This document shows, piece by piece, positions 42,046-54,544 of a stretch of 64,000 nucleotides of DNA. The notes beneath the pieces were generated by a model. It made no database searches. It was given only the letters and a program-made list of their open reading frames with translations, and had not been told where the DNA came from. Within the stretch, counting starts at the first letter, position 1; every line of letters begins with the position of its first letter. The DNA comes from Prosapia bicincta (lineage: Eukaryota > Arthropoda > Insecta > Hemiptera > Cercopidae): positions 128,529,533 to 128,593,532 of the forward strand of contig JBAIZL010000002.1 in NCBI GenBank assembly GCA_036971475.1, in the 5' to 3' direction. The position numbers and the translations under genes are program-made.

Positions 42046-43559
42046 TTTGATTTTGTTAGTAGGAATCAATAGTTACATATCAACTAAATATGTGGATTCA
42101 TTTGCTATAGACACCGCGTTAATAACATAGTCCGTTATTGCATGATTTGTAGACTACACACGCGAGAGATTATGGAAGTGCTAGACACGGTATAAAGCTG
42201 ACGTCGCCACTTTGACTGACGGTGGCGTGTGAGAAAATATGGGGAAGATATGGGCTACATGTTAGAGTGACATATGACAATGTCATTTAATCCTATCGAT
42301 GGCAATGTTTAGACTAAGACAGCAAAACGTCAGTATGGTGAAGGTAAATGCTGTATCATAAAGTGCTTTCATTGTAATTGACGTAACTATTATACCCAGC
42401 ACTTTTACATAAGCCCGTTTCCTATATGTAATTACACACGAAGACACCAGATATACAAAATAAAATTTTAAGAACAATCATAAGGGTTCCTAAATGCACT
42501 AAATTTTGATTTGACTTAGACACATGGGCTTAAAAATTGCTTACATAAAGCAACGCCTGGATACACTAAATTGCTTCACACTGACATGCCATGAAAAAGG
42601 TTTTCATTTAACAAATCCTAGGACATTTTGGGATTAGGTTGTGCAATAGGTCCACTCCCAAAAACACAATTCGGGAACTCAGCACCTTGAAAGGACTCTT
42701 TCCAATCTCTGTCCAAAATGACAGAGACCCTCAGAATTTCCCTCCTTATCGCCCCCTCACGAATTTTAATGTTAAGCTTTAGTCATGAGTTTAATATTAC
42801 AACTGTATTGTACTGAGTTTGTAAGAATCTTATTTAGTTATATTAAGTTTAACCTTAAGAAGTTACATTAAGTATATTTTGTCAATTATTGTTAACTTTT
42901 TTTCCAAACAATCAATGATATAAAATTAGTCACCATATTTATCAGTTACAATAAATCTATCTCAGCATAAAACGATGAATTCTCCTTACGTATTCAACTT
43001 AAAACACGAAAGACTCCTTTAAACCAACGCCTACTCAAAAAACAGCTCTCACCAATGTTCCTACCACCAGCCATTGTAAAGTGACAGACGATCCCAACCC
43101 TTGGCGCCCACTTAACAACTTTGACTGACTGCAAGCACATCATCAACTATCATCTTCAAATGATAGATATGATCCCACTTTTGATAAACCCAGGCAACCT
43201 CTGCCTACGTTTACCCATCCGCTTGCAAAGTAAATTTATGTAGTTATATGTGTTTAACACTAAGTACTTCACAGTTATATTTCACGTAAAGCAGAACTGC
43301 TACGAACGCTGGTCTATACGAAAGGCTAGTCTAACTGCATATTCTGGCTTCTTGACAACCAAATGCTTTTTTATTATCCAATCATGGTTATCATTGCCTA
43401 ACTAAAGTGTTATTTAAAATGAAATTTAAATGAAAGAAACTAAATATAATGAAATAAAAGCTTAAAGCTATTTTTGGTTATTTAAAACTAAACAAAATAA
43501 AATTATACAAATTTGTAATATAATTATATAGATTCGGGTGTCTTAAGAATATGACACGG
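42046..43559. other. AT-rich spacer, no gene seen
   Basis: Non-tandem DNA between the two large satellites. A 64-codon minus-strand frame at 42283-42477 has a hydrophobic stretch but no recognisable family. No transposon motif was recognised before 43560. Confidence 0.55.
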
Positions 43560-43850
43560 TCGATAGTTGTGGCATCGTCCCTTAAAAACACCTATAAACT
43601 TCCTCGAAGATCGTAACGTAAATACAAATCGGCCAACACAGCAAAAAGTGCTTGACTGTGATGGTACCTCCACAAAACTGACACAATGGTGGATCCTCAT
43701 GTCACATCAACCAACCATGTGTTAACAAAGAGTGGCTGATGCGAAGACGAGTAACCACCACTTCCTCTCTACGATTCGAACGGAACAGAATACTTCCATA
43801 GTCGGACGGTATTCTTAATTTCCCCCAGCCTGTTTTCATTTACAATTAGC
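43560..43850 (-). pseudogene. LINE RNase H C-terminal fragment with zinc motif
   Basis: Too broken to appear as a long frame, but the minus strand reads the typical end of a Jockey/I-type LINE protein. One frame gives LGEIKNTVRLW (43850 to about 43800). After a frameshift another gives RREEVVVTRLRISHSLLTHG, then WLM, a TGA stop, and DPPLCQFCGGTITVKHFLLC with the C-X2-C...H...C zinc arrangement (final C position kept). The stop lies at about 43711-43713. This copy is independent of the one at 10.5 kb and of a different subfamily, since the zinc region differs clearly. It is a decayed remnant ending shortly before the 103-bp satellite. Confidence 0.8.
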
Positions 43851-44023
43851 CATTCTTCATTCCAAGCAAAAAATATTCAAAAAATACTTAATGAAGGCAA
43901 TCGACTCACTAACAAAGTAATTGTTATATAATATCGATCTTCCCCCTGTTAGCATAAGGGCACTCTTAACATGATCTGACCCCGAATTCTTTCATGGTCT
44001 ATATCAGGTGTTTTAACGCGGAT

Positions 44024-47000
44024 GTACACAAACATATAATTCTCCTCCAAAACCTCCTATCCCAAGATTCATGCTAACATTCTTAAGGATTCTCACTCAG
44101 GCACACTAGATATAACACTATTAAATTTACACAAACATATAATTCTCCTCCAAAACCTCCTATCCCAACATTCCTGCTAACATTCTTAAGGATTCTCACT
44201 CAGACACATTAGATATAACACTATTAAATTTACACAAACATATATTTCTCCTCCAAAACCTCCTATCCCAAGATTCATGCTAACATTCTTAAGGATTCTC
44301 ACTCAGGCACACTAGATATAACACTATTAAATTTACACAAACATATAATTCTCCTCCAAAACCTCCTATCCCAAGATTCATGCTAACATTCTTAAGGATT
44401 CTCACTCAGGCACACTAGATATAACACTATTAAATTTACACAAACATATAATTCTCCTTCAAAACCTCCTATCCCAAGATTCATGCTAACATTCTTAAGG
44501 ATTCTCACTCAGGCACACTAGATATAACACTATTAAATTTATACAAACATATAATTCTCCTCCAAAACCTCCTATCCCAACATTCATGCTAACATTCTTA
44601 AGGATTCTCACTCAGACACATTAGATATAACACTATTAAATTTACACAAACATATAATTCTCCTCCAAAACCTCCTATCCCAAGATTCATGCTAACATTC
44701 TTAAGGATTCTCACTCAGGCACACTAGATATAACACTATTAAATTTACACAAACATATAATTCTCCTCCAAAACCTCCTATCCCAAGATTCATGCTAACA
44801 TTCTTAAGGATTCTCACTCAGGCACACTAGATATAACACTATTAAATTTACACAAACATATAATTCTCCTCCAAAACCTCCTATCCCAAGATTCATGCTA
44901 ACATTCTTAAGGATTCTCACTCAGGCACACTAGATATAACACTATTAAATTTACACAAACATATAATTCTCCTCCAAAACCTCCTATCCCAAGATTCATG
45001 CTAACATTCTTAAGGATTCTCACTCAGGCACACTAGATATAACACTATTAAATTTACACAAACATATAATTCTCCTCCAAAACCTCCTATCCCAAGATTC
45101 ATGCTAACATTCTTAAGGATTCTCACTCAGGCACACTAGATATAACACTATTAAATTTACACAAACATATAATTCTCCTCCAAAACCTCCTATCCCAAGA
45201 TTCATGCTAACATTCTTAAGGATTCTCACTCAGGCACACTAGATATAACACTATTAAATTTACACAAACATATAATTCTCCTCCAAAACCTCCTATCCCA
45301 ACATTCATGCTAACATTCTTAAGGATTCTCACTCAGACACATTAGACATAACACTATTAAATTTACACAAACATATAATTCTCCTCCAAAACCTCCTATC
45401 CCAACATTCATGCTAATATTCTTAAGGATTCTCACTTAGGCACATTAGATATAACACTATTAAATTTACACAAACATATAATTCTCCTCCAAAACCTCTT
45501 ATCCCAACATTCATGCTAACATTCTTAAGAATTCTCACTCAGACACATTAGATATAACACTATTAAATTTACACAAACATATAATTCTCCTCCAAAACCT
45601 CTTATCCCAACATTCATGCTAACATTCTTAAGGATTCTCACTCAGGCACATTAGATATAACACTTAAATTTACACAAACATATAATACTCCTCCAAAACC
45701 TCTTATCCCAACATTCATGCTAACATTCTTAAGGATTCTCACTCAGGCACATTAGATATAACAATATTAAATTTACACAAACATATAATTCTCCTCCAAA
45801 ACCTCCTATCCCAATATTCATGCTAACATTCTTAAGGATTCTCACTCAGGCACATTAGATATAACACTATTAAATTTACACAGACATATAATTCTCCTCC
45901 AAAACCTCCTATCCCAATATTCATGCTAACATTCTTAAGGATTCTCACTCAGGCACATTAGATATAACACTATTAAATTTACACAATCATATAATTCTCC
46001 TCCAAAACCTCCTATCCCAATATTCATGCTAACATTCTTAAGGATTCTCACTCAGGCACATTAGATATAACACTATTAAATTTACACAAACATATAATTC
46101 TCCTCCAAAACCTCCTATCCCAATATTCATGCTAACATTCTTAAGGATTCTCACTCAGGCACATTAGATATAACACTATTAAATTTACACAAACATATAA
46201 TTCTCCTTCAAAACCTCCTATCCCAAGATTCATGCTAACATTCTTAAGGATTCTCACTCAGGCACACTAGATATAACACTATTAAATTTATACAAACATA
46301 TAATTCTCCTCCAAAACCTCCTATCCCAACATTCATGCTAACATTCTTAAGGATTCTCACTCAGACACATTAGATATAACACTATTAAATTTACACAAAC
46401 ATATAATTCTCCTCCAAAACCTCCTATCCCAAGATTCATGCTAACATTCTTAAGGATTCTCACTCAGGCACACTAGATATAACACTATTAAATTTACACA
46501 AACATATAATTCTCCTCCAAAACCTCCTATCCCAAGATTCATGCTAACATTCTTAAGGATTCTCACTCAGGCACACTAGATATAACACTATTAAATTTAC
46601 ACAAACATATAATTCTCCTCCAAAACCTCCTATCCCAAGATTCATGCTAACATTCTTAAGGATTCTCACTCAGGCACACTAGATATAACACTATTAAATT
46701 TACACAAACATATAATTCTCCTCCAAAACCTCCTATCCCAAGATTCATGCTAACATTCTTAAGGATTCTCACTCAGGCACACTAGATATAACACTATTAA
46801 ATTTACACAAACATATAATTCTCCTCCAAAACCTCCTATCCCAAGATTCATGCTAACATTCTTAAGGATTCTCACTCAGGCACACTAGATATAACACTAT
46901 TAAATTTACACAAACATATAATTCTCCTCCAAAACCTCCTATCCCAAGATTCATGCTAACATTCTTAAGGATTCTCACTCAGGCACACTAGATATAACAC

Positions 47001-48349
47001 TATTAAATTTACACAAACATATAATTCTCCTCCAAAACCTCCTATCCCAACATTCATGCTAACATTCTTAAGGATTCTCACTCAGACACATTAGACATAA
47101 CACTATTAAATTTACACAAACATATAATTCTCCTCCAAAACCTCCTATCCCAACATTCATGCTAATATTCTTAAGGATTCTCACTTAGGCACATTAGATA
47201 TAACACTATTAAATTTACACAAACATATAATTCTCCTCCAAAACCTCTTATCCCAACATTCATGCTAACATTCTTAAGAATTCTCACTCAGACACATTAG
47301 ATATAACACTATTAAATTTACACAAACATATAATTCTCCTCCAAAACCTCTTATCCCAACATTCATGCTAACATTCTTAAGGATTCTCACTCAGGCACAT
47401 TAGATATAACACTTAAATTTACACAAACATATAATACTCCTCCAAAACCTCTTATCCCAACATTCATGCTAACATTCTTAAGGATTCTCACTCAGGCACA
47501 TTAGATATAACAATATTAAATTTACACAAACATATAATTCTCCTCCAAAACCTCCTATCCCAATATTCATGCTAACATTCTTAAGGATTCTCACTCAGGC
47601 ACATTAGATATAACACTATTAAATTTACACAGACATATAATTCTCCTCCAAAACCTCCTATCCCAATATTCATGCTAACATTCTTAAGGATTCTCACTCA
47701 GGCACATTAGATATAACACTATTAAATTTACACAATCATATAATTCTCCTCCAAAACCTCCTATCCCAATATTCATGCTAACATTCTTAAGGATTCTCAC
47801 TCAGGCACATTAGATATAACACTATTAAATTTACACAAACATATAATTCTCCTCCAAAACCTCCTATCCCAATATTCATGCTAACATTCTTAAGGATTCT
47901 CACTCAGGCACATTAGATATAACACTATTAAATTTACACAATCATATAATTCTTCTCCAAAGCCTCCTATCCCAATATTCATGCTAACATTCTTAAGGAT
48001 TCTCACTCAGGCACATTAGATAGAACACTATTAAATTTACACAATCATATAATTCTCCTCCAAAACCTCCTATCCCAACATTCATGCTAACATTCTTAAG
48101 GATTCTCACTCAGGCACTTTAGATATAACACTATTAAATTTACACAAACATATAATTCTCCTCCAAAACCTCCTATCCCAACATTCATGCTAATATTCTT
48201 AAGGATTCTCACTCAGGCACAATAGATATAACACTATTAAATTTACACAAACATATAATTCTCCAAAACCTCCTATCCCAATATTCATGCTAACATTCTT
48301 AACGATTCTCACTCACGCAAATTAGATATAACACTATTAAATCTACACA
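44024..48349. repeat. 103-bp satellite array, about 42 copies
   Basis: Units start at 44025, 44128, 44231, 44334 and so on, with the landmark 'tacacaaacatataattctc'. Variable sites are 'ccaagatt', 'ccaacatt' and 'ccaatatt'; 'cacactaga' and 'cacattaga'; 'caggca' and 'cagaca'. One unit in each half is 2 bp shorter ('cacttaaat'). The first unit follows 'gcggatg' without decay, while the last two (48240-48349) have a deletion and extra substitutions. There is no open frame of interest. Confidence 0.97.
44451..47948. repeat. 1749-bp block duplication (17 satellite units, twice)
   Basis: The series of 17 units at 44451-46199 is repeated at 46200-47948. Rare markers keep the offset of 1749 bp, which is 17 times 103 minus 2: 'attctccttc' (44451/46200), 'tataatactc' (45681/47430), 'cacagacat' and 'cacaatcat'. 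I noticed no differences between the halves when reading these markers. Confidence 0.92.
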
Positions 48350-48932
48350 CACAGAATTTCATCCGAGCCTTTGAGGTTTGCATGATCTTGAGATAAGTAA
48401 GCACATTGATCGTGATAAGGCTAATGACGGCTACCTTATCATATTTTACCCAACAACTTCATACATTTCAGATTGCTAACCTTTAAATAGTGAACGTAAG
48501 TTCTGTCAAGCCTTAATCTATTACATAGCCTTAAAGTAGGATAAATGATTTGGCAACAGAACACGGAGGATCTACGTTTAGGCTGAATTAACAACATGAT
48601 CAGACGAGACAGAGAGGCATCGGGAAAGAAATCCAAGCGGCATTGACTAAGTGCGGTAACTAAAATAAAATAATGTTATTAGAAGAGTCTACCTCTCTAA
48701 AGAAAACAATCTAAGTTGAGTTCTAAGCACTAAAATAAATGAAAACGTATGGAATTAGGTTTTAAAGTAATATGTAAAATGGACAATAACTTACAATTCA
48801 GAAGTCTTCAAAAAATTTTCATGATAGTGTAACTGATTGGTAGTTACTATGGAAACATTTTTATATAAATGTTATTGTTAAAGACAGTTTTATATTTATA
48901 AAAATTGTTAGCCTCCGTTAGTTATCGGGTAA
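48350..48932. other. Spacer, no gene seen
   Basis: Unique-looking AT-rich DNA. The 65-codon minus-strand frame at 48439-48636 has no recognisable feature. Confidence 0.5.
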
Positions 48933-49083
48933 ATCTCTATTTATAAGAATGAATGTTCTATCTATGTATCTATGTATGTATGTATGTACGAGCCTTATGC
49001 GTTACTATACCACTGATCCGATCGCCATGAAACTTTGGGAAAATGTTGAATATATTTCTGGGAATTTTTCCGGTATAGTAAAT
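48933..49083 (+). mobile_element. Helitron-like 5' fragment
   Basis: It begins 'tctctatttataagaatgaa', continues with a short 'tatctatg'/'tatgtatg' tract, and then 'ccactgatccgatcgccatg' plus 'aaactttggg'. This order (TC start, AT-rich leader, microsatellite, then an 'actgatccgat...atgaaa.tttgg' module) is what I recognise from non-autonomous Helitrons of insects and resembles the element at 55.77 kb. It stops at 49083, where 'caggggcgtagccagg' (49087) looks like the terminus of a different, unidentified transposon. Confidence 0.5.
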
Positions 49084-49120
49084 CTCAGGGGCGTAGCCAG
49101 GCGCCCCCACAAACCAATTA

Positions 49121-51005
49121 ATTTTAGCAGAAAAATATTAATTTATAAAAAGGTGCTATATTTTTGCAAAACAGCTTCCCGATGTCTTAACAATTCTTTT
49201 CAACATGTACTCTAAAGTTCCAAAGTAGCATAAAATATGATTTTCTATCTTATCTCATCCTAATACATTTCTTGAATTCATTCCAAATTTTAATTGCTAA
49301 GAAAAGCTCAAACAATTATTAAACAATTATTAAGCTCAAACTTATTTGAACTTAATTTTGAAAACCCGTGTTTTTCACATCAACAGCTGTATGTGGGATG
49401 CTCACACGCTGAAAAACTTTCCGATATATTTGTGTACGCACCAGAGAGTAAAACCAAAAATATTGTGTATCCTAGTCCACTTCTGTAAATAACATTCAAT
49501 CAAGATCATTTATTGTCACACTTTTCTCGATCGACTACCATAAGTTTAGCTATTATTATGTAAATAAAATACTAAATTAAGTTCAGCTAATGTTAACACG
49601 CCATTCATTTACTTTAAGGCGGTGAGAAGTTCGCCGTATCAGTTAGTTTCAAATATATTTAAAAAATACCAGTTAGGGTAATTGTATTCCCTACCTTCGT
49701 CATATTGTTACTCCAGAGTATATTCTTCACACTTAACACTATAATTTACCAACTGTCTCAGAATGTACACATTTGGCGACATTGTCTTCGTTCCTTCACT
49801 CTTACAATATTAGTTTTGTGGTTTTCTCGGACTGTCTCTAGGACTGAATCTTTGTCAGATAGTGCGTTCCGACTTGAAAATACCTGGAAACTATTATGCT
49901 AGTTGATTTCAAATCGTATCGTAGACGCTTGGTAGGAACGGCGTTTCATTTAATTTTAGGCTATCACTTTAAAATACAATCATCTCACTCAAGACGTTCT
50001 CTTGTTATAATAAGTAAAAATAAATTTTATCATATTTCAGCTCTAGGAAGGCGTAAAATGGTTCTTCCAGGTGTTGAATTTTTAAAACGTTTCCGGGAAA
50101 GCTCGAAGGACCTCTTTACTGAGGTGTAGGAAATCATGTTCTGGATGCGATACTGAATGTAGGTAAGATCAAGGCAGGTGGATGAAGCTAACATGGGGTT
50201 GCAGGGAGTGAAGCGATGACTAAAATGTACTGCGTGACTCTCTTGAAGAAGAAACCAGGCTCACTAAATCTCGCAATCAAATTAAAAACTAGCATATTGC
50301 AATGTAGAAAATAGCGCTGTAAGACGTTATGCCTAATATACTTTATCCCGCCTAATACGTTCATTTTAGATGGCCCAAAGGAAGCCCTTTATAAAATACT
50401 CCGTATATAGCGCTTAAAATCACGCGTAACTCATTCACATTTGTGCAAATTTTGTTGTTATAGAAATACGTTCACGATAATCATAAAAAATGTATAAGTA
50501 TTATAGAATAAAAGTAACTATTCTTTATTACTTTTCCCTTTTCTGGAGTTTCCCTCCATACCAGCTGTAAGAAACAACACAAAAACAAATCTATTACAAA
50601 TTTTTAAATAAGTAATATAAACACAAATCTTTTTAAAGTTAATTCTACTTAGGCCAACCAAGAAATATTTTACTTTAGTTACCTTTTTTAATAATAATAA
50701 TTACAATTAATATAAATAAAGTAACATAGCCTACGCGTTAAAACCACATAACCTATAACATAAAATCAGCTGTTTTATGAAGTCATATGTTAACACTTAT
50801 TTTAACCCAAATGGGATGAAATATAGCGTAGAACATGTTTTAAACGTTTTTCTCCAACATAAACTAAAATGAATAATTAATATTATTAACGAATTGTTTT
50901 TTTGAAAACACTGTATTAAAATCCAGTATCATCCATTGCGAGTTTAAAAAAATGTATTTGAACTCAAGTGGATAAAAAGTATTTTTATTAAAGATGCAAA
51001 ACGTG

Positions 51006-51007
<2 letters not shown>
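49121..51007. other. AT-rich spacer, no gene seen
   Basis: Several short plus-strand frames (49294-49488, 49705-49902, 49896-50129) have no family motif, no shared codon pattern and no evident splice or promoter context. I see no structured RNA or repeat beyond simple AT-richness. Confidence 0.5.

Positions 51008-51076
<69 letters not shown>
51008..51076. repeat. (TA)n microsatellite
   Basis: About 34 uninterrupted TA dinucleotides. Confidence 0.98.
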
Positions 51077-51079
<3 letters not shown>

Positions 51080-51338
51080 AGAGTTAGAACTAATAGGAGG
51101 AATTAATTGAAAAATAGGCTATATTGAATAAATTTAAGATGGGTAAAGTCAAGAAAAGTTGTTCTTAAGATATCCAAACGCGTCAATAACCAACACAGAA
51201 CCAATCAAACAATAAAATACAAAACAGTACTGTAATACACAATATTAAGAGCACATTGGTCCAATATATTACAATGAAAATATTAGAAAGGATCCCAATA
51301 CCACAAAAATAACAAATAAAACAAGTTACTTAAGATTG

Positions 51339-51388
51339 AACCCTTATGTACATTTCGATGACCATGTAATCATCATCATCAGAGGGTT
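51339..51388 (-). ncRNA. Hammerhead ribozyme-like motif (palindrome A, left arm)
   Basis: On the minus strand: the CUGAUGA box (51382-51376), helix II GAUGAU with GUCAUC (one G-U pair), GAAA (51356-51353), a very short helix III from AUGUACAU, and a predicted cleavage after AUA between 51345 and 51344. Helix I pairs ACCCU (51387-51383) with AGGGU (51344-51340). One U sits between the CUGAUGA box and helix II, which the textbook fold lacks. Penelope-like elements are known to carry hammerhead ribozymes with minimal helix III; activity of this copy is not established. Confidence 0.6.
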
Positions 51389-51483
51389 TTGTTACAAAAT
51401 TACAATCTAGCAGACAAGATATTACAAACTAGAGGTCACTCTAGTTTGTAACTTCTTGTCTGCTAGATTGTAATTTTGTAATA

Positions 51484-51532
51484 AGACCCTCTGATGATGA
51501 TGACATGGTCATCGAAATGTACATAAGGGTTT
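51484..51532 (+). ncRNA. Hammerhead ribozyme-like motif (palindrome A, right arm)
   Basis: Plus strand: CUGAUGA at 51491-51497, helix II GAUGAC/GUCAUC with an AUG loop, GAAA at 51514-51517, helix III AUGUACAU, and predicted cleavage between 51525 and 51526. Helix I pairs ACCCU (51486-51490) with AGGGU (51526-51530) and extends by G-U and A-U pairs. All strictly required core bases are present. The same additional U follows the CUGAUGA box. Confidence 0.65.
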
Positions 51533-51651
51533 AATAAGGGACTTAACATTAGTTAAGTAACTTGTTTTTTTTTTTTATTTTTGTGAGTGGTATTGGGGCT
51601 CTTTCCAATATTTTCATTGTAGCAGTACTGTATTATTAACTGTCTATAAAA

Positions 51652-51775
51652 GTATTGATCGATTTAGTTACGCTATAATAAATACTATTGATCTAAATTC
51701 TTTTTCGTTCTTATACAAATGTTATTATGAAAATGCTTCATAGTGTTTCTTTGTCAATATCTTATGTCTACTACT
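51652..51775. repeat. Partial diverged copy of the 695-bp repeat
   Basis: The text 'acgctataataaatact', 'aaatgcttcatag' and 'tctttgtcaatatctta' matches the repeat units at 52140-52240 and 52835-52925 with about 15 percent difference by eye. It starts about 30 bp after palindrome A. Confidence 0.75.
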
Positions 51776-52050
51776 CGGTCTTTATGGAGACTTTACGAAG
51801 AGGTTTCACTGTACAGAGTTTTTTTAACACGGTCTGAGAGCATGCATATTATATTATATAGGCGCTGACACGGCTGCTGTTAAGAATGTGCACACTGTTT
51901 AATAAACGTGCCAGAGCGTTACCTCTTTGAGTAGTATAATTTATAAAATAACCCAAAGGTTATACGAAACTCAATATTTTACACTTTGATGTTAAGAAAT
52001 TAATTAATTTTCGATCAAAATAAATGCGGTCAATTATTAAAGAATACACA

Positions 52051-53500
52051 AAATTAAAAATTATGAAAATCACTCATTGCTAACGAAGTAGCCAATAAAA
52101 TTGAATTTAAGAGACAACTATACCTATTGATTGATTTCGTAACGCTATAATAAATACTGTTGGTCTAAATAGCTTTCCATACTTATATAAATGTTATTGT
52201 GAAAATGCTTCATACTGCTTCTTTGTCAATATCTTAATTGCGGTCAATTATGATCAAAATAAATGCGGTCAATGATTCAAGTTGAAAACAAATTACTGTA
52301 AAATACATTATACATGGTGTTTCAGGAGGAATCTGCCACACTGCACAGGCTTACTCCTCTCATTAAAATAATGAAAAAACTTCATATAAACATGGGTCCG
52401 GAAATGCTTCGTTATTGAGTTATACAGAGTCAAAGATTTAACCTGAAATTCAGCTCCCTCAATGAAATTAACCCACACGTAAATTTTTAGGTTCTTATTG
52501 AGTTTATAAATTAGATACATTTTATGTACAATAAGCTGACAAATCGTATAAACTTGTCCCAGAACTCTATCTTCAATAAATTATAAGAAAACTGGAGTAA
52601 AACACACTTTTTTACGTTTGGACTACGATACTCCGATGAATTGCCTGCAAACAAAGAAAAATCTTCTAACATAAAAATGTAAATAAAGTCAATAAAAACA
52701 GATAGTTTTCTTTTAAATTCAATTTTATTAAGGAACACAAAAATTAAAAATTATGAAAATGACGCATTGCTAACGAAGTAGCCAATAAAATTGAATTTAA
52801 AAGAAAACTATACCTATTGATTGATTTCGTAACGCTATAATAAATACTGTTGGTCTAAATAGTTTTCCATACTTATATAAATGTCATTGTGAAAATGCTT
52901 CATAGTGCTTCTTTGTCAATATCTTAATTGCGGTCAATTGTGATCAAAATAAATGCGGTCAATGATTCAAGTTGAAAACAAATTACTGTAAAATACATTA
53001 TAAATGGTGTTTCAGGTTTCAGATTCCTATCTGCCATACTACACAAGCTTACTCCTCTCATTAAAATAACGAAAAAACTTCATATAAACATGGGTCCGGA
53101 AATGATTCGTTGGCGAGTTATACAGAGTCAAAGATTTAACCTGTAATTCAGCTCCCTCAGTGAAATTAACCCACATGTAAATTTTTAGGTTCTTATTGAG
53201 TTTATAAATTAGATAGATTTTATGTACATTAAGCTGACAAATCATATAAACTTGTCTCAGAACTCTATCTTCAATAAATTATGAGAAAACTGGCGTAAAA
53301 CACACTTTTTTACGTTTGGACTACGATACTCCGATGAATTGCCTACAAACAAAGAAAAATCTTGTAACAAAAAAAATGTAAATAAAGTCAATAAAAACAG
53401 AATAGTTTTCTTTTAAATTCAATTTTATTAAGGAACACAAAAATTAAAAATTATGAAAATGACGCATTGCTAACGAAGTAGCCAATAAAATTGAATTAAA
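52051..53500. repeat. About 695-bp direct tandem repeat, two copies plus partial
   Basis: The landmark 'aaattaaaaattatgaaaat' occurs at 52051, 52741 and 53441. Each copy contains 'ggtcaatgattcaagttg', then 'ggtgtttcagg' (about 52315 and 53006), which resembles the 'cagggtgtttc' ends of mariner-type MITEs, and later 'gaactctatcttcaataaat'. Minus-strand frames over it (52308-52520, 52511-52738, 53039-53245) differ between copies by stops and are not genes. The third copy breaks off near 53500 at the junction with an inverted copy. Confidence 0.85.
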
Positions 53501-53504
53501 AAAA

Positions 53505-53957
53505 ACTTTTCTGTTTTTATTGATTTCATTTATAGTTACATTATTTTTTCGATAATAAAATTCTCTACAAATTTTGTTGAACATTTTTCTTTGTTTATAG
53601 GTAATTCAATGGAGTTATCGTTATTCCATACGCAAAAAAGTGTTTTCGACGCTAACCTTTTTTCTTTACCCCAACTTTCTCTTAAACTATTGGAGGTAGA
53701 GTTCTGGGACAGGTTTTGTACGACTTCTCGGCTCACTTTATTTACAAATTATCTAATTAACAAACTTAATTAACGTCGAAAATATTTCCGTGTAATTTCT
53801 CTGAGGGTTGTTGAATTTTATGTAAAATCTTTAACCCTGTTTAACTCGACAACAAAGCATTACCAGACCCATGTTTGTATGAACGTTTTCCATTATTTTG
53901 ATGAGAGGCATATGCTTGTGCAGTATGGCAGATTCCTCCGGAAGCACCCTGTATAAT
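53505..53957 (-). repeat. Inverted, older copy of the 695-bp repeat
   Basis: Read on the plus strand this is the reverse complement of 52308-52720, strongly diverged: 'ctgtttttattgattt', 'tttttctttgttta', 'gagttctgggacaggttt', 'cccatgtttgtatgaacg' and 'gcagattcctccggaagcac' match in order. It ends 'caccctgta', which is the expected complement of the 'acagggtg'-type terminus. The unit is therefore probably a transposon-derived element present in both orientations. Confidence 0.75.
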
Positions 53958-54544
53958 TGGAGCTAGGTTGATATTGTTTATGAGAAGTAACTGATAAAGT
54001 GATTACGAATTGTTTTTGGCGTTGCTTGCAGACGACGAGTAACCGAGTCAGCAAAGATAAAAGTTTATGGAGCACTTATTTTTCATTAAAAGTTTAAACG
54101 GAAATCAAACACTAGAGGACCACGTGCAAAGCCAATGGTCAGAGGCGATAATACATAACGGACGTCCAAATATCTTGTTTGCTACTTTTGTATGCAACGT
54201 GACTCAATTTCCATAAACTCAAGGTCACAATATACTTATAATAATTAGATAATTATGTTTAGCAAAGTTCAATAAGACTAAACCTTTATTTCAATGATAA
54301 TACCGTGCCATTATCAGAAAGCATAACTTCAATGAAGGTACGATACGAGCTACCGTCTGCCATAGGACTATCAATGGAGAAGTATCACGGCTCAGGTTTG
54401 CAGCATTGTGTCCTAAAGGCATCCCATTCTCTATCGGGGTCATAAAATAAGTGCAACGCAAGTATACGAGTTTGTTTATTGAGCTTAAGCGAGTAGTTTT
54501 TTAATCCATATTGGCGAAATTTTCTCTAAAACAATTTTGTTTCC
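53958..54544. other. Spacer, no gene seen
   Basis: AT-rich DNA without recognisable coding potential or structured RNA. Confidence 0.5.

Larger units (their letters stand above)
51270..51621. mobile_element. Long palindrome of Penelope-like termini, 4-nt centre
   Basis: The left arm (51270-51434) and right arm (51439-51621) are near-identical inverted copies separated by only 'gtca'. From outside inward each arm carries 'caatgaaaatatt', 'ccaataccac', 'acaagttactta', a hammerhead-like motif and 'attacaatctagcagacaag'. The right arm has an extra insertion of about 18 nt next to its poly-T stretch. The same kind of terminus accompanies the Penelope-like reading frame at 58 kb, which is why I assign it to that class. 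No reading frame is left in it. Confidence 0.75.

Noticed and set aside
49294..50129. Three neighbouring short plus-strand frames as exons of one gene
   Set aside because: No consistent splice signals, domain or conserved motif connects them.
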